From Mesorhizobium sp. AR10 (GTDB lineage: Bacteria > Pseudomonadota > Alphaproteobacteria > Rhizobiales > Rhizobiaceae): a stretch of 64,000 nt of DNA. Of this stretch, positions 10,879-20,935 are shown one piece after another. The stretch lies in assembly GCF_024746795.1 (NCBI RefSeq), contig NZ_CP080523.1, positions 558,001-622,000 on the forward strand, in the 5' to 3' direction. The position numbers and the translations under genes are program-made. The notes under the pieces were generated by a model. That model saw only the letters and a list, made by a program, of their open reading frames with translations, had not been told where the DNA came from and did no database searches. Numbering within the stretch: position 1 is the first letter of the stretch; each line of letters starts with the position of its first letter.

Positions 10879-11271
10879 GTGCAAAGCCTGCCACGGATAG
10901 GGAGGAGAGGGACGCTGGACGAGCACGATCCGAAGGAAGAGCTGATCGAGACAATTTTCCGCAACGGCACAATCACCGTTGTGGGCATCCTGCTCGCCTT
11001 TTCGCTTGGCTTCGTCACGCATTGGGCGGCGAATCCCATGCCATGGCGGCTCTACGACCTGTTCGCCATTGTGCCGATCCTGGTCGGCATCGCGTTGCAG
11101 ATGCGGGCGCTGTCCATACTGCTCGACATGAGTTCGCTGCGCCGACCCATCTATGAACGCGCCAACCGCTTCTTCATGGCCGGCGTCATCCTGACCGCGT
11201 GCGGCGTCGGGCTGGCCATCCTGCTCGATGTCTTCGAGATGTCAGCGAAAGGCGCACTGCCCGGCGCTTAA
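10879..11271 (+). CDS. Small multi-spanning membrane protein of unknown function
   Basis: A 130-codon frame whose C-terminal part has three hydrophobic segments: TVVGILLAFSLGFVTHW, DLFAIVPILVGIALQM and FMAGVILTACGVGLAILL. A strong Shine-Dalgarno (GGAGGAGAGG, 10901-10910) lies within the annotated frame, six bases before an ACG codon at 10912 and nine before a CTG at 10915. The natural start was probably an ATG at 10912 that has become ACG, so translation may be weak; GTG 10879 is the formal start. The segment ELIETIFRNGTI precedes the first membrane helix. I do not recognise a function, and there is no clear partner gene. Confidence 0.6.
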   Translation: MQSLPRIGRRGTLDEHDPKEELIETIFRNGTITVVGILLAFSLGFVTHWAANPMPWRLYDLFAIVPILVGIALQMRALSILLDMSSLRRPIYERANRFFMAGVILTACGVGLAILLDVFEMSAKGALPGA

Positions 11272-11309
11272 CGGCCTGTCACTCGCTTTGACTCTGCCGC
11301 ACATCGCTG

Positions 11310-11577
11310 TCAGTCGACTATTGCATCCGCCCAGGTTCGGCATCTTGGCAGTGTCGCACCATTGGACGCCTTACCCGCTGCATTGGCTTTGCCGGGCGCC
11401 GACACCGCTCGATCGTAGGCGTGCAGCGACACATCGCAGCAGTCGCGAGGCACCTAGGCCGAAGGGGTAGACGCCGCTAACTGGGTGGCCGGTGATTTCT
11501 ACCACCTTCTCGGCGTCCAGCGTGCATGGCTTGCCGCCGAACGCATCACCCGATTTGCGGTTGTCGATGGGCGTCAA
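11310..11577 (-). pseudogene. YbaK-type aminoacyl-tRNA deacylase remnant
   Basis: KSGDAFGGKPCTLDAEKVVE followed by ITGHPVSGVYPFGL is typical of the YbaK/ProX editing domain, which removes mischarged amino acids from tRNA. A frame change after PFGLG continues as RDCCDVSLHAYDRAVSA, matching the family's last strands. The N-terminal half is missing and the C-terminus is lost, so it is a remnant. Confidence 0.6.
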
Positions 11578-11631
11578 GCCGAACGCCGACGGCGATACCC
11601 GATGCCGATGCGACTAGATTTACATTAGCGG

Positions 11632-11934
11632 ATGTTAAATTTAGAGCGTTTCGGCTTGCCGGAAATTAGGGTCTCGGTGGCATGTCCCGCATGGTTTCGG
11701 GGCGGTTGGCAGGAAGACCGATGCGCGGGCGTGGATGGATCAAAGGCGTCGCGTCAGGACGAGGCTCGACAGGTGCGTGCGCGCATAGCCGAACTGGAGC
11801 GCGACCTCATGGTGACCACACCAATGGGGCGCCATCGACGTTTCGAAGCCGGACATGAACTTCGCCATGCGAAGTTCCGCCTGGAGCGTCTCGAGGAATG
11901 CATCGCCGGAATACCGGAGAAATGTAAGCGTTAG
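11632..11934 (+). CDS. Small hypothetical helical protein
   Basis: A 100-codon frame whose C-terminal 60 residues (ARQVRARIAELERDLMVTTP and ELRHAKFRLERLEECIAG) look like two amphipathic helices. The N-terminal third is less convincing. No family is recognised and no clear Shine-Dalgarno is seen at the ATG. Confidence 0.35.
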   Translation: MLNLERFGLPEIRVSVACPAWFRGGWQEDRCAGVDGSKASRQDEARQVRARIAELERDLMVTTPMGRHRRFEAGHELRHAKFRLERLEECIAGIPEKCKR

Positions 11935-13227
11935 CGAAGCTTCGTCGCTCACAATCCTTGCCGCGCAGTCAGCTCGTCGGCGCGGAACATATGACGCGGG
12001 TCACCCTCGGAAAGAGCCGACTGCCGGAAATCCGGCCGCGCAGATCTGTGAGGGCGAAAGCCGAATGGCTGAGCTACTCGACCACGAGCCGACGAAATGT
12101 CGCGCTCTACAATACGCCCATTGATCTCTCGGCGACGATGCCGGGTCAAAGAAAGGCAACTAAGCTTCGGAACAGCCAGACTGGTGACCTTTCCCCAGCC
12201 AAGTTCAAGCGGCGTCTTGAACACCAAGAGCTGTCGTTTCCTTTTTCGAGGGTTGCCCGAAAAATCTTTAGCTCAGACGTGATTATTGTGGTCCACCTGT
12301 CGTATTTCCAGTGGGTGTTGCACGGTAGAATGACAGCGCTTCCCCGTGTGCGCGGCAGGAAGCGCAGGAGGCCAACGCAAAGGCTGAAACACGGTAGGAC
12401 GGCGCAGACCGTCACACTTTTCAAAAGAGACTATTCTCCAAGGGGATCATCATCATCGATCCGGCGATCGGGAGGCTCGGCCGGGCTGGAGGAGGGCGAT
12501 GGTAATGATGATGCGGTCAGGAGATGGATGGCGTGATCCAGGCCAGGCACCACGGATCACATCCGCAAAATGGCGGTCCGGCCCCGGAATCGAGCCGCCG
12601 TCGCGAGATTTTCGCGGCCGTGGAGGCTTCGCTGTATCCTGTCCGCAGGGCGAAGCGCGCAGCAGATGAAAGTCAACGGAAGGTGCACCACGCGCGGAGA
12701 CTTGCAAGCCGCGGCAAGGGCTTCGATTATTCGGTGAAACAAGTCGAAAATTTTCGTCCGAACTCGCAGTTTTCAGCAAGTGCGGAATCCGATCGCATGG
12801 TGGAATACGAGACCTCCGCCCCGGTGTTCCTTGCCGAGGTCAGACGACCATGGACGGGAGGGGTTTTTGCTCGCAAAAACCACTGGTGCAGACGGCAGCG
12901 CGCACCGTAGAGATTCTGAAAGACGTGCCCATCAGAGTAGCGCAGGCAGCTCCGCGAAAAAAATGTGGCGATCCCTCGGCATCACGGCATGGTCGATTCT
13001 CACACCGATGAAAACCGAGTGCTGAGAAAGATCATCGGCAGCTCATGTATTGGGCTTCGACGCCGCTGCCATGGGTTAGTAGACCACGACATCTCAACAT
13101 CAAAGTAAATTGCGGCACGGAACGTCAACATCGGCACTCGCGACGATCCATATGCACCATGATGATGGATCAATGCCGGAGCTGGCTCGTCGGCCCGTCA
13201 AAAACTGAGGAGGGGAGCAGTTAAACG
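11935..13227. other. 1.3-kb stretch without a recognisable gene
   Basis: Several frames of 60-190 codons exist on both strands, none with a family motif or a good ribosome binding site. Probably decayed DNA. The IS66-type element follows. Confidence 0.4.
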
Positions 13228-13236
13228 CTGTAGCTC

Positions 13237-14937
13237 GTAACCGGGGCAGATTACCGGGCGGTGGGGGTTTGCAGGCGCGTGCGTTCGTGATTCACCCTTT
13301 GCGTGACGCTACCACCGACTGATTCGCTTGAAGGCCTGTCGCTCGCGGAACTCCGCGGGCTGGTTTCTGCGCTGATCGGCGAAGTGCGCGGTCTTCAAGG
13401 CCGGGTCGAGAGCCTTGAGATCGAGAACCAGGCGCTACGCGCCGAGAACCAGACCCTGAAGGATGAGATCGCCCGGCTGAAGGACCTGCCGCCGCGTCCC
13501 CCGGTCAAGCCGACCAAGCCATCGGGCATGGAGAAGGCGACGCAGCCGACATCTGGCAAGGGCAAGCGCCGCCGGCGCGGCGCCAAGCGCGACGGCGGTC
13601 GCGTGAGCCGCGAGGTGACGGTTGCGGTGAGCGCTCCTGCGGGCTCTCGCTTCAAGGGGTATGAGACGATCCTGGTGCGCGATCTGGCGTTGTCGGCCGA
13701 GGTGGTGCGCTATCGCCGCGAGCGCTGGGTGACACCGACCGGCGAAACGATGGTGGCGCCCTTGCCGGCGGGGATCATCGGCGGCTGGGGCGCGAACCTG
13801 CGCCGCTTCATTCTGGCCTGTCACATTCAAGGCCAGGTGACGACGGAGCGGTTGACGGCGTTGTTGACCGGGATCGGGGTCGACATTTCGAAGCGCCAGG
13901 TGGTGCGGCTGATTTCGGAGGGCCTGGAGGCCTTCGCGGCAGAGGACCGTGACGTGCTGCGCGCCGGGCTGGCTACGGCGCCCTGGATCACCGTCGATGA
14001 TACGTCGGCGCGCCACGCCCACCAGGACGGCTACACCACCCAGATCGGCGATCGCCGCTTCACCGCGTTCCGCACCGGGCGATCGAAGTCACGGGAGGCG
14101 TTCCTGGCGACGCTGCGTGCCGGGCACAGCGATTACTTCATCAATGAAGAGGCCCCGGCCTATATGCGCGGCCGCAACCTCGCCGGTCCGGTGATCGCGC
14201 GGCTGGCGGCTGCGCCGCACAAGGCATTTGCCGACAGCGCCGCATGGCAGGCGCATCTGCTCGCGGTTGAGCCCAACCAGTCAGGATCGCCACCGAAGGG
14301 GCGATGTGGGGAGCGATCCGCCACCACGGCTTTCTTGGCGATACCGTGGTCGTGTCCGATGATGCCGGCCAGTTCCGCATCGGCGACCATGCTCTGTGCT
14401 GGGTCCACGCCGAGCGGCTCGTCCACAAATTGATACCCGTGACCCCGGATCAACGTCAGGCCGTCGACATCATGCGCCAGTTGATCTGGTGGTTCTATCG
14501 CGACCTCAAGAGCTACCAGCGTGCTCCTTGTCCGCGCCACGCGGCGGCCCTGCGCGCCCGCTTCGAGCGCCTGTTCAAACGACGAACCGGCTACGTCATG
14601 CTCGACCGGCTTCTTGCCAGGCTGCATCGCCGCAAGCATGAACTCCTGCGCGGTCTCGATCGTCCCGAGATACCACTCCACACCAATGGTTCGGAAAACG
14701 ACATCCGCGCCTTCGTCACCAAGCGCAAGATCTCCGGCGGAACCGTCAGCGAGGCAGGCAAGAATGCCCGCGACGTCCTGCTCGGCCTGATGAAGACCTG
14801 CATCAAGCTCGACGTCTCATTCTTCCGCTATCTCGGCGACCGCCTCGGCATACCAACACAAGAGTCGATTCCGCCGCTCCCGGATCTCGTTAGGCAAGCC
14901 GCTCAAGCCTGACTGCCCGGTAATCTGCCCCGGTTAC
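13237..14937 (+). mobile_element. IS66-family-like insertion sequence with perfect 23-bp ends and target duplication
   Basis: Length 1701 bp. The terminal repeats (13237-13259 and 14915-14937) are perfect inverted copies beginning GTAACCGGGGCAGATTACCG. CTGTAGCTC flanks both sides (13228-13236 and 14938-14946), a 9-bp direct repeat, or 8 bp with one chance match. GTAA tips and 8-bp duplications are typical of IS66-family elements. It has a single transposase gene rather than the tnpA-tnpB-tnpC set. Confidence 0.85.
13303..14912 (+). pseudogene. IS66-type transposase with one frameshift
   Basis: The frame from 13303 (MTLPPTDSLEGLSLAELRGL) begins with a coiled-coil leader, then a basic Pro/Lys-rich linker, then the catalytic domain (PWITVDDTSARHAHQDGYTT holds an Asp of the active site). 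At about 14282, just after EPNQ, the frame must change to read RIATEGAMWG, DTVVVSDDAGQF, CWVHAERLVHKL and IPLHTNGSENDIRAFV, ending at 14912. The single frameshift probably inactivates this copy, unless it is a sequencing error, because the ends are perfect. Confidence 0.82.
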
Positions 14938-14946
14938 CTGTAGCTC

Positions 14947-15265
14947 TTGCCATCTCGATCAAATGCCGGCGTGCAAGCGACAGTTTCCATGATGACACGC
15001 GGATCGAGGGTAGCCATAAACTTCGGAGCACGCGCCCAGCACGGCGGCAGAGCGAGTCTAAACCGTCGATCCCCTTTCAAACAGCCCGATTTTGCCACCA
15101 ACGACCGATGTGCAGTGTCTGGTTCATGGTCGGGGTTGCGCGAAATCTGCCCTGTTGCGGTGAGTTTTGCTTTCGGCGAACTCTGAAAATCTCGAACAGC
15201 GAAATCTCGAACAGCGCCCTCCTCAGCGTGCTGCCCCGCGCCAGCCTCATACATTTCGCCGACGC
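14947..15265. other. Short intergenic stretch
   Basis: No gene, RNA or repeat was recognised between the IS66-type element and the DUF982 gene. Confidence 0.4.
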
Positions 15266-15680
15266 CTACACTTGCACTTTTCCACTGCCCGACTTGCAGG
15301 CAGCGAGCCACTGCATCGCGGAGGTTGCATCTTCCAATATGGCGGCCCGTTTCGCAAAGCCGAAAAAGGCATTGCGCGCCGTACTTACCGGTTTTCGCCC
15401 ATCATATGCATCGTAGCACGCTCTGAGGGCGGCTTCGTGGATCAGATCTCTGCGATCTCCCGGCCACTCATTGAGGAAATCGATAGCGTCCGCAAGGCTG
15501 GCGATCTCTTGCACGATGTACGGTGCACGCTTCACGAAAAGGGGGCTGCTGAAAGCCTCAGAGTTCATTCGGTCCTCCCGATCTGCCGAACAGCTAGTTT
15601 GCGTCACGAGGCGCCTCATCGACACCCTCCGACAATTGCAGAATGTGTTGTCAGGGCGATGACAGTTTCAAGAGGAAAGC
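15215..15680 (-). repeat. Inverted duplicate, unit 1 (partner at about 62685-63130)
   Basis: The DUF982 gene and its upstream DNA, including CTGACAACACATTCTGC, occur again at 62685-63130 in the opposite orientation with scattered mismatches. The copies are about 47 kb apart. Confidence 0.7.
15266..15568 (-). CDS. DUF982 family protein (copy A)
   Basis: A 100-residue protein of the DUF982 family, which is common in rhizobia and has no known function. It contains VQEIASLADAIDFLNEWPGD and HEAALRACYDAYDGRKPVST, the usual core. GGGAGGACC stands correctly before ATG 15568, so I prefer this start to an upstream one in the same frame. A near-identical gene lies at 62815-63117 on the other strand, and the similarity includes about 120 bases upstream, so the two arose by duplication. 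Confidence 0.85.
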   Translation of the reverse strand: MNSEAFSSPLFVKRAPYIVQEIASLADAIDFLNEWPGDRRDLIHEAALRACYDAYDGRKPVSTARNAFFGFAKRAAILEDATSAMQWLAACKSGSGKVQV

Positions 15681-16091
15681 AGCGGGTTGCAGTCCTCTGG
15701 TGCAGTTTGTTGGACGGGGAGATCTGCACGCGTTTCGGGCGTGGCATGGCACTCCCATTCAGGCGCTCGCATACCAATGTGGCTTCGCACCCGCGATCGG
15801 TCAAAGTTCGGTGATAGTCGCCAGGCGCCGGGATTTCTGGGATCCACCGGCCGTCCGCGCGGCGTCCGGGATCAAAGCTCCATCCGCTCCGGCGTTCGAA
15901 CCAACCGAGATTTTCCAATTGAACCCGGCTGCCATATGTTTGACAAGCGCAGCGTGCTGCCCGCCCGTACCCCTGAACAGCAACGTGACACCTGCCGAAG
16001 GAACATTATATGTTTTTCCTCGAATGACTATTTCCAGTAAAGTAATCGGTTGGGCATGCCAACACGCGGCAGCCGGTAAATCACCACATGG
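15681..16091. other. Stretch without a recognisable gene
   Basis: A 150-codon plus-strand frame (15643-16095) and a minus-strand frame (15616-15918) overlap here. Neither has a recognisable domain, and both may be chance. Confidence 0.35.
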
Positions 16092-18441
16092 TTAGGACTC
16101 AGGAAGGCCTCCGGCCGGCACTTTCTCCCGAAGCGCCCGGGCTGCAGCGACCATGTTCATGAGGGCAGGGCGGACCTCCTCCCATTTGCGTGTTTTGAGG
16201 CCACAGTCCGGATTTATCCACAGCTGGCCGTCGGACAGTCGCTCGCGGGCAAGCGTGACGAGGTCCGAAATCTCCGCGACTTCCGGGACACGTGGTGAGT
16301 GAATGTCGTAGACTCCGGGACCGATTTCGTTCGGATATTTGGAGCTCGTGAAGGCGTCCAGCAGTTCCATTTTCGAGCGCGACGTCTCAATCGAAATTAC
16401 ATCCGCGTCCATTTCGGCGATCGCGTCGATGATCTCGTTGAATTCCGAATAGCACATGTGAGTATGGATTTGGGTCGCGTCCTTTACACCCGTTGAAGCG
16501 AGCCGGAAGCATTCGACGGCCCAGTCGAGATAGACTTTCCAGTCGGACTTGCGCAGTGGCAGGCCATCGCGAAACGCGGCCTCGTCGATCTGGATCATCC
16601 TTGCGCCGGCTCTTTCAAGGTCCGTCACTTCATCGCGCATGGCGAGCGCGATCTGGCGGCAGGCTTCGGAGCGAGGTACGTCGTCGCGAACAAAAGACCA
16701 GTTAAGAATGGTCACTGGGCCTGTGAGCATTCCCTTCACCGGCTTTTCCGTCAGCGACTGGGCAAATTGCCACCAGCGCACCGTCATCGGATTGGGCCGC
16801 GATACGTCGCCGAAGATGATGGGAGGGCGCACATAGCGGGAGCCATAGCTTTGCACCCAGCCATGCTGGGTGAAGGCGAGGCCAGACAGCTGCTCGCCGA
16901 AATGCTGCACCATGTCGTTTCGTTCGAACTCACCGTGCACCAGCACGTCCAGGCCGATCTCCTCCTGCCAACGGATAGCAGCCTCGGTCTCCTTCTTCAG
17001 GAAGGTCTCGTAATCGACATAGCTCAGCAAGCCCTTCGCATGAGCGGAGCGCGCCTTGCGCACCTCCGGCGTCTGCGGGAAGGACCCGATGGTCGTCGTT
17101 GGGAATGGCGGCAGGCCGAGCGTGCCAGCCTGGACTCTGGAACGCTGGGCAAATGCGCTCTTTCGTTGCTTCATGGCGTCGTCGATGCTGATGATCCGTC
17201 CCTCAACGAGCGGATCATGGACCTTTGTGGACGTTGCGCGCGCGGCGGCCGCCTCGGCAGAAGCTTTCAATGCGCCTGCTGCGGCCTCCCTGCCTTCCGA
17301 CAAGGCCTGGGCCAGCACGACCAGCTCATCGATCTTCTGGGCCGCGAATGCCAGCCAGGATCTGACGTCCACATCGAGCGCGGTCTCCATCCGCAGGTCG
17401 ATCGGCACATGAAGCATCGAGCAGGAAGGCGCGATCTCGACACGGTCCAGGGGCCAGCCTGCGACGATCGGCTTGATGCGGTCGAGAATCGCAGGCAGGT
17501 TCGCGCGCCAGACGTTGCGGCCGTCGATCAAGCCAAGCGAGAGCACCAGATCCTTCGGTGTGAGCCGACCTACCGTCTCCAACTGCTCGGGAGCGCGCAC
17601 GAGATCGAGATGCAGGCCCGCCACGGGCAGAGAAATCGCGGTCTCGAGGTTGTCTCCCAGCGGTCCGAAATAGGTAGCCAGCATGATCTTCAACTCGGGC
17701 GCGGCTTTCGACAGCTGGCCGTAGGCGAACTCGAACGCAGCTCGTTCGTTCGGGTTAAGATCGAGCACAAGCGCTGGCTCATCAATCTGCACCCAGTCGG
17801 CTCCCGAGAGCTTTAGCCTGCGCAGGAGTTGCTCGTATACAGGCAGCAGCCGCGGCAGGAGCGCTATCGGATTGAAACCTTCGGCAGGTGATTTTGCCAG
17901 CTTGAGGAAGGTGACCGGTCCAAGGATGACTGGGCGTGTGTGAATATCGAGGGCTTTGGCTTCGAGGAAGTGGTCGACCGGTTTCGCAGACAAGAGGGCG
18001 AAGGTCTGATCGTCGGTCAGCTCCGGCACCATGAAGTGATAGTTAGTGTCGAACCATTTGGTCATTTCCATCGCGGTTAAGCGGTGCCCCTGAGCCGCAT
18101 GCTCGTGGCCGGCATGTCCACAACCCGCGGTCTTTCGCGAAGTAGATGTCGAGTGGGACCTCGCCGCCCTTCCAACCGTAGCGGGATGGCACGGCACCGA
18201 CCATGGCCGCGGTGTCGAGCACATGGTCGTAGAGTGAGAAGTCGTTCGACGGGATTTTTGATACGCCGCGATCTTGCTGCTCCCTCCAACTGGCGGCACG
18301 GAGGGCCTTCGCCGTCGTCAGAAGGTCGGCAGCGGAAGATTTTCCGGACCAGTAGCTTTCAAGCGCGAATTTCAGTTCTCGCCTGCGACCGATACGCGGC
18401 ATACCGAGCGTTGCTACAGGAATCTGCTGAGTGATGGTCAT
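16092..18441 (-). pseudogene. metE: MetE, cobalamin-independent methionine synthase, with one frameshift
   Basis: MetE transfers a methyl group from 5-methyltetrahydropteroyl-triglutamate to homocysteine. The first frame (18441 down to about 18125) has TLGMPRIGRRRELKFALESYW and YDHVLDTAAMVGAVPSRYG. The rest reads EMTKWFDTNYHFMVPEL, WVQIDEPALVLDL, TTTIGSFPQT, HGEFERNDMVQHFGEQL, IQIDEAAFRDGLPL and HTHMCYSEF, ending with NPDCGLKTRKWEEV (zinc ligands His/Cys/Glu/Cys all present). A single missing base near 18125 separates the halves. If the shift is real the gene is dead; everything else, including the riboswitch, is well preserved, so a sequencing error is possible. Confidence 0.88.
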
Positions 18442-18548
18442 GTCATACCCCGATGGTCGGGCGTGGGGACAAGGAAGGCGCTAGCAGGCCGGCACGAACG
18501 CCGGGCTGACCGCGACCATCGAGACACCCCGCCCGTGGACGTTGCTCG

Positions 18549-18720
18549 CCGTGGCAGGTCTCCTGGCTCGCGGGTCATAACCTCTTCCCGTCTTCCCGAG
18601 GCTTTTTGCCTCAGTGACATTGGGCGGTGGGCTCGCCGCTAACAGTTGCGGGGGCAGCGCCGGCATCGCACCGGCTTCCCTCTTAGCTCCGCTGCGGCAG
18701 TGCCGTACGGAGAACCACGA
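18549..18720 (-). promoter_or_regulatory. Cobalamin (B12) riboswitch upstream of metE
   Basis: On the minus strand the conserved parts of the adenosylcobalamin riboswitch occur in order: GGTTCTCCGTACGG, GAAGCCGGTGCGATGCCGGC, GCTGCCCCCGCAACTG, and the B12 box AGCCAGGAGACCTGCC. It ends about 110 bases before the metE ATG (18441). Such riboswitches repress metE when B12 is plentiful, so the B12-dependent synthase MetH can be used instead. Confidence 0.93.
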
Positions 18721-18725
18721 CACGC

Positions 18726-19065
18726 AGATAATCACAGTAGTCTACTCTCTTGTCAATACCGCATAAAGAAATGTTTATGTGGTTATGTGATTGCGTCTTT
18801 GACTTGTGGGCAATGTTGCCCAAAATCGCTTGGATCGTTATCGTCAGCTGTTGCCTTCCAGGCGCTCCCCGGCAGGCGTGGATGCCGATAAGGGGCCGGC
18901 AAATCAGCCAATCACATGATCCCGGCTCTTGAGCGACTTGCGGCAGGCGTCGGCGTCGTGATGATCAAGATCCTGGACTGCTACCGGCAGGTGTCGTCAA
19001 AGTTCTGAATTTCGGCAACTTGAAACACAGCGGAAAACCGGCGGATGCGCGTGCGACATTTTGAT
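18726..19065. other. Intergenic stretch between adenosine kinase and the metE riboswitch
   Basis: No gene is recognised. The metE promoter must lie here on the minus strand, just above 18720; AT-rich DNA at 18735-18790 is the likely place. Confidence 0.4.
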
Positions 19066-20124
19066 TTATCCGCCCTCGCCTGGACCGCCTGCATAAGGGG
19101 GAGGTGAGCAGCTACTCCTCGAGATGTCCGCCTGACGCAACCCCGCCTGTTCAGCCTCGCGGCGCAGGTTCTGGCGCGGGCGCGGGCCGATCTGCTGGAT
19201 CACCAATCCAGCCGCCAGTGAGCCAAGGTCGCCGCAGGTCTTGAGGTCGCGGCCTTGCGTGTAGCCATGCAGGAAACCGGCGGCATAGAGGTCGCCGGCG
19301 CCTGTCGTGTCGACCAGTTCCCTGATCGCGGTCGCCTGGATAACCACGGTCTCGTCGCCGCGCACGATGACCGAGCCTTTTTCCGAGCGGGTCACGGCGG
19401 CAATCCGGCAATCCTTGCGGATCTGCGCCAGCGCCTCGTCGAACGACGATGTCTGGTAGAGCGACTTGATCTCGTGGCTGTTGGCGAAAACGATGTCGAC
19501 GGTGCCGGAGCGCATCAGGTCGAGGAACTCGTCGCGGTAGCGGTCGACGCAGAACGAATCCGAAAGTGTCATGGACACTTCGCGGCCGGCCGCGTGCGCC
19601 AGTTTCGCCGTCTGCCGGATCGCTTCCTTGGCGCGCGGCGGGTCCCACAGATAGCCCTCGAAATAGGTGACCTTGGCGCCAGAGGCCTTGTCGGCCTCGA
19701 CATCCTCCGGCCCGAGCTCGACGCAGGCGCCGAGATAGGTGTTCATCGAGCGTTCGCCGTCGGGGGTGACGAAGATCATCGAGCGCGCCGTCGGCGGCTC
19801 GCCCTTGAGCGGCCTGGTGTCGAAGGCGACGCCCTGCGCATGGATGTCGTGCGCGTAGATATCGCCCAGCGCATCGTTCGAAACCTTGCCGAAGAAGGCG
19901 GCGCGGCCGCCGAAGGAGGCGACGCCGGCCGCCGTGTTGCCGGCGCTGCCGCCGGACGCCTCGATCGCCGGGCCCATGCGGCTGTAGAGCAATTCGGCGC
20001 GCCGGGTGTCGATGAGGTTCATCGCGCCCTTGATGATGCCGTTGGTCTCGAGGAATTCCTCGTCGCACTGGGCGATGATGTCGACAATGGCATTGCCGAT
20101 GCAAAGCACGTCATAATCCGGCAT
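19066..20124 (-). CDS. Adenosine kinase (PfkB/ribokinase family)
   Basis: Phosphorylates adenosine to AMP and so clears the adenosine released from S-adenosylhomocysteine in the SAM cycle. The 352-residue protein begins [20 protein letters not shown] and has [19 protein letters not shown] (PfkB signature 1), [17 protein letters not shown], and [17 protein letters not shown] (signature 2, with the catalytic Asp). The last ~20 residues ([15 protein letters not shown]) are unlike the family and suggest that the natural stop was lost, with reading into a repeat. The ATG at 20124 overlaps the end of metK by 14 bases, so the two are probably translated together. Confidence 0.87.
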   Translation of the reverse strand: MPDYDVLCIGNAIVDIIAQCDEEFLETNGIIKGAMNLIDTRRAELLYSRMGPAIEASGGSAGNTAAGVASFGGRAAFFGKVSNDALGDIYAHDIHAQGVAFDTRPLKGEPPTARSMIFVTPDGERSMNTYLGACVELGPEDVEADKASGAKVTYFEGYLWDPPRAKEAIRQTAKLAHAAGREVSMTLSDSFCVDRYRDEFLDLMRSGTVDIVFANSHEIKSLYQTSSFDEALAQIRKDCRIAAVTRSEKGSVIVRGDETVVIQATAIRELVDTTGAGDLYAAGFLHGYTQGRDLKTCGDLGSLAAGLVIQQIGPRPRQNLRREAEQAGLRQADISRSSCSPPPYAGGPGEGG

Positions 20125-20935
20125 CAATGTCTCCGCTCAACGGTCCGCTTGGAATGGACTTTCCGCATGGCGATCGATCCGGCGTCGGCCCTTGCGCGCC
20201 GGCGAGTCCCGCCTCGCGCCGCAAGTCGTCCGCTCTGTCCGTCCTCTCCCAGGTGAACTCAGGTTCTTCGCGGCCGAAGTGCCCGTACGTAGCGGTCTTG
20301 CGGTATATCGGGCGCAAGAGATCAAGCATCTTGATAATGCCCTTCGGTCTGAGATCGAACAGCTCAAGAATGAGCCGCTCGATCCTTTCTTCCACGATCT
20401 TCGCGGTCCCGAACGTGTTGACCAGGACAGACACCGGAGCGGCCACACCGATCGCGTAGGCAAGCTGAACCTCGCAGACCTCCGCAAGTCCGCTAGCCAC
20501 GACATTCTTCGCGACATACCGGGCCGCGTAGGCGGCCGAGCGGTCAACCTTGGACGGGTCCTTGCCCGAAAAGGCTCCGCCGCCGTGACGCCCCATCCCA
20601 CCATAGGAATCGACGATGATCTTGCGTCCATTGAGGCCGCAGTCACCGTGCGGCCCACCGACTACGAACCGCCCAGTTGGATTGACCAAGATCCTGATCC
20701 CCGTCGTGTCCAAGTGGGGCGGCAAGACCGGCTTAATGATCTCCTCAATGACGCCTTCCCGGACTGTTTCTTGTGTGACCTCCTCGGCATGTTGCGTCGA
20801 CAGGACTACGGTATCCAGCGCCACCGGGCGCAAACCTTCATAGCGGATGGACACTTGAGATTTTACGTCCGGACGCAGCCAGCTCAGCTGTCCCGCTTTG
20901 CGGACCTCTGCCTGTCTTTTCGTCAAGCAGTGAGC

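Noticed and set aside
12140..12910. Possible regulator or transposase remnant
   Set aside because: Frames here show no motif I could trust; left as unannotated DNA.
15643..16095. 150-codon plus-strand frame before metE
   Set aside because: No recognisable motif or Shine-Dalgarno, and a competing frame on the other strand.
16767..17816. 349-codon plus-strand frame opposite metE
   Set aside because: Shadow of metE; no motif.
19255..20256. 333-codon plus-strand frame opposite adenosine kinase
   Set aside because: Shadow of the kinase; no motif.
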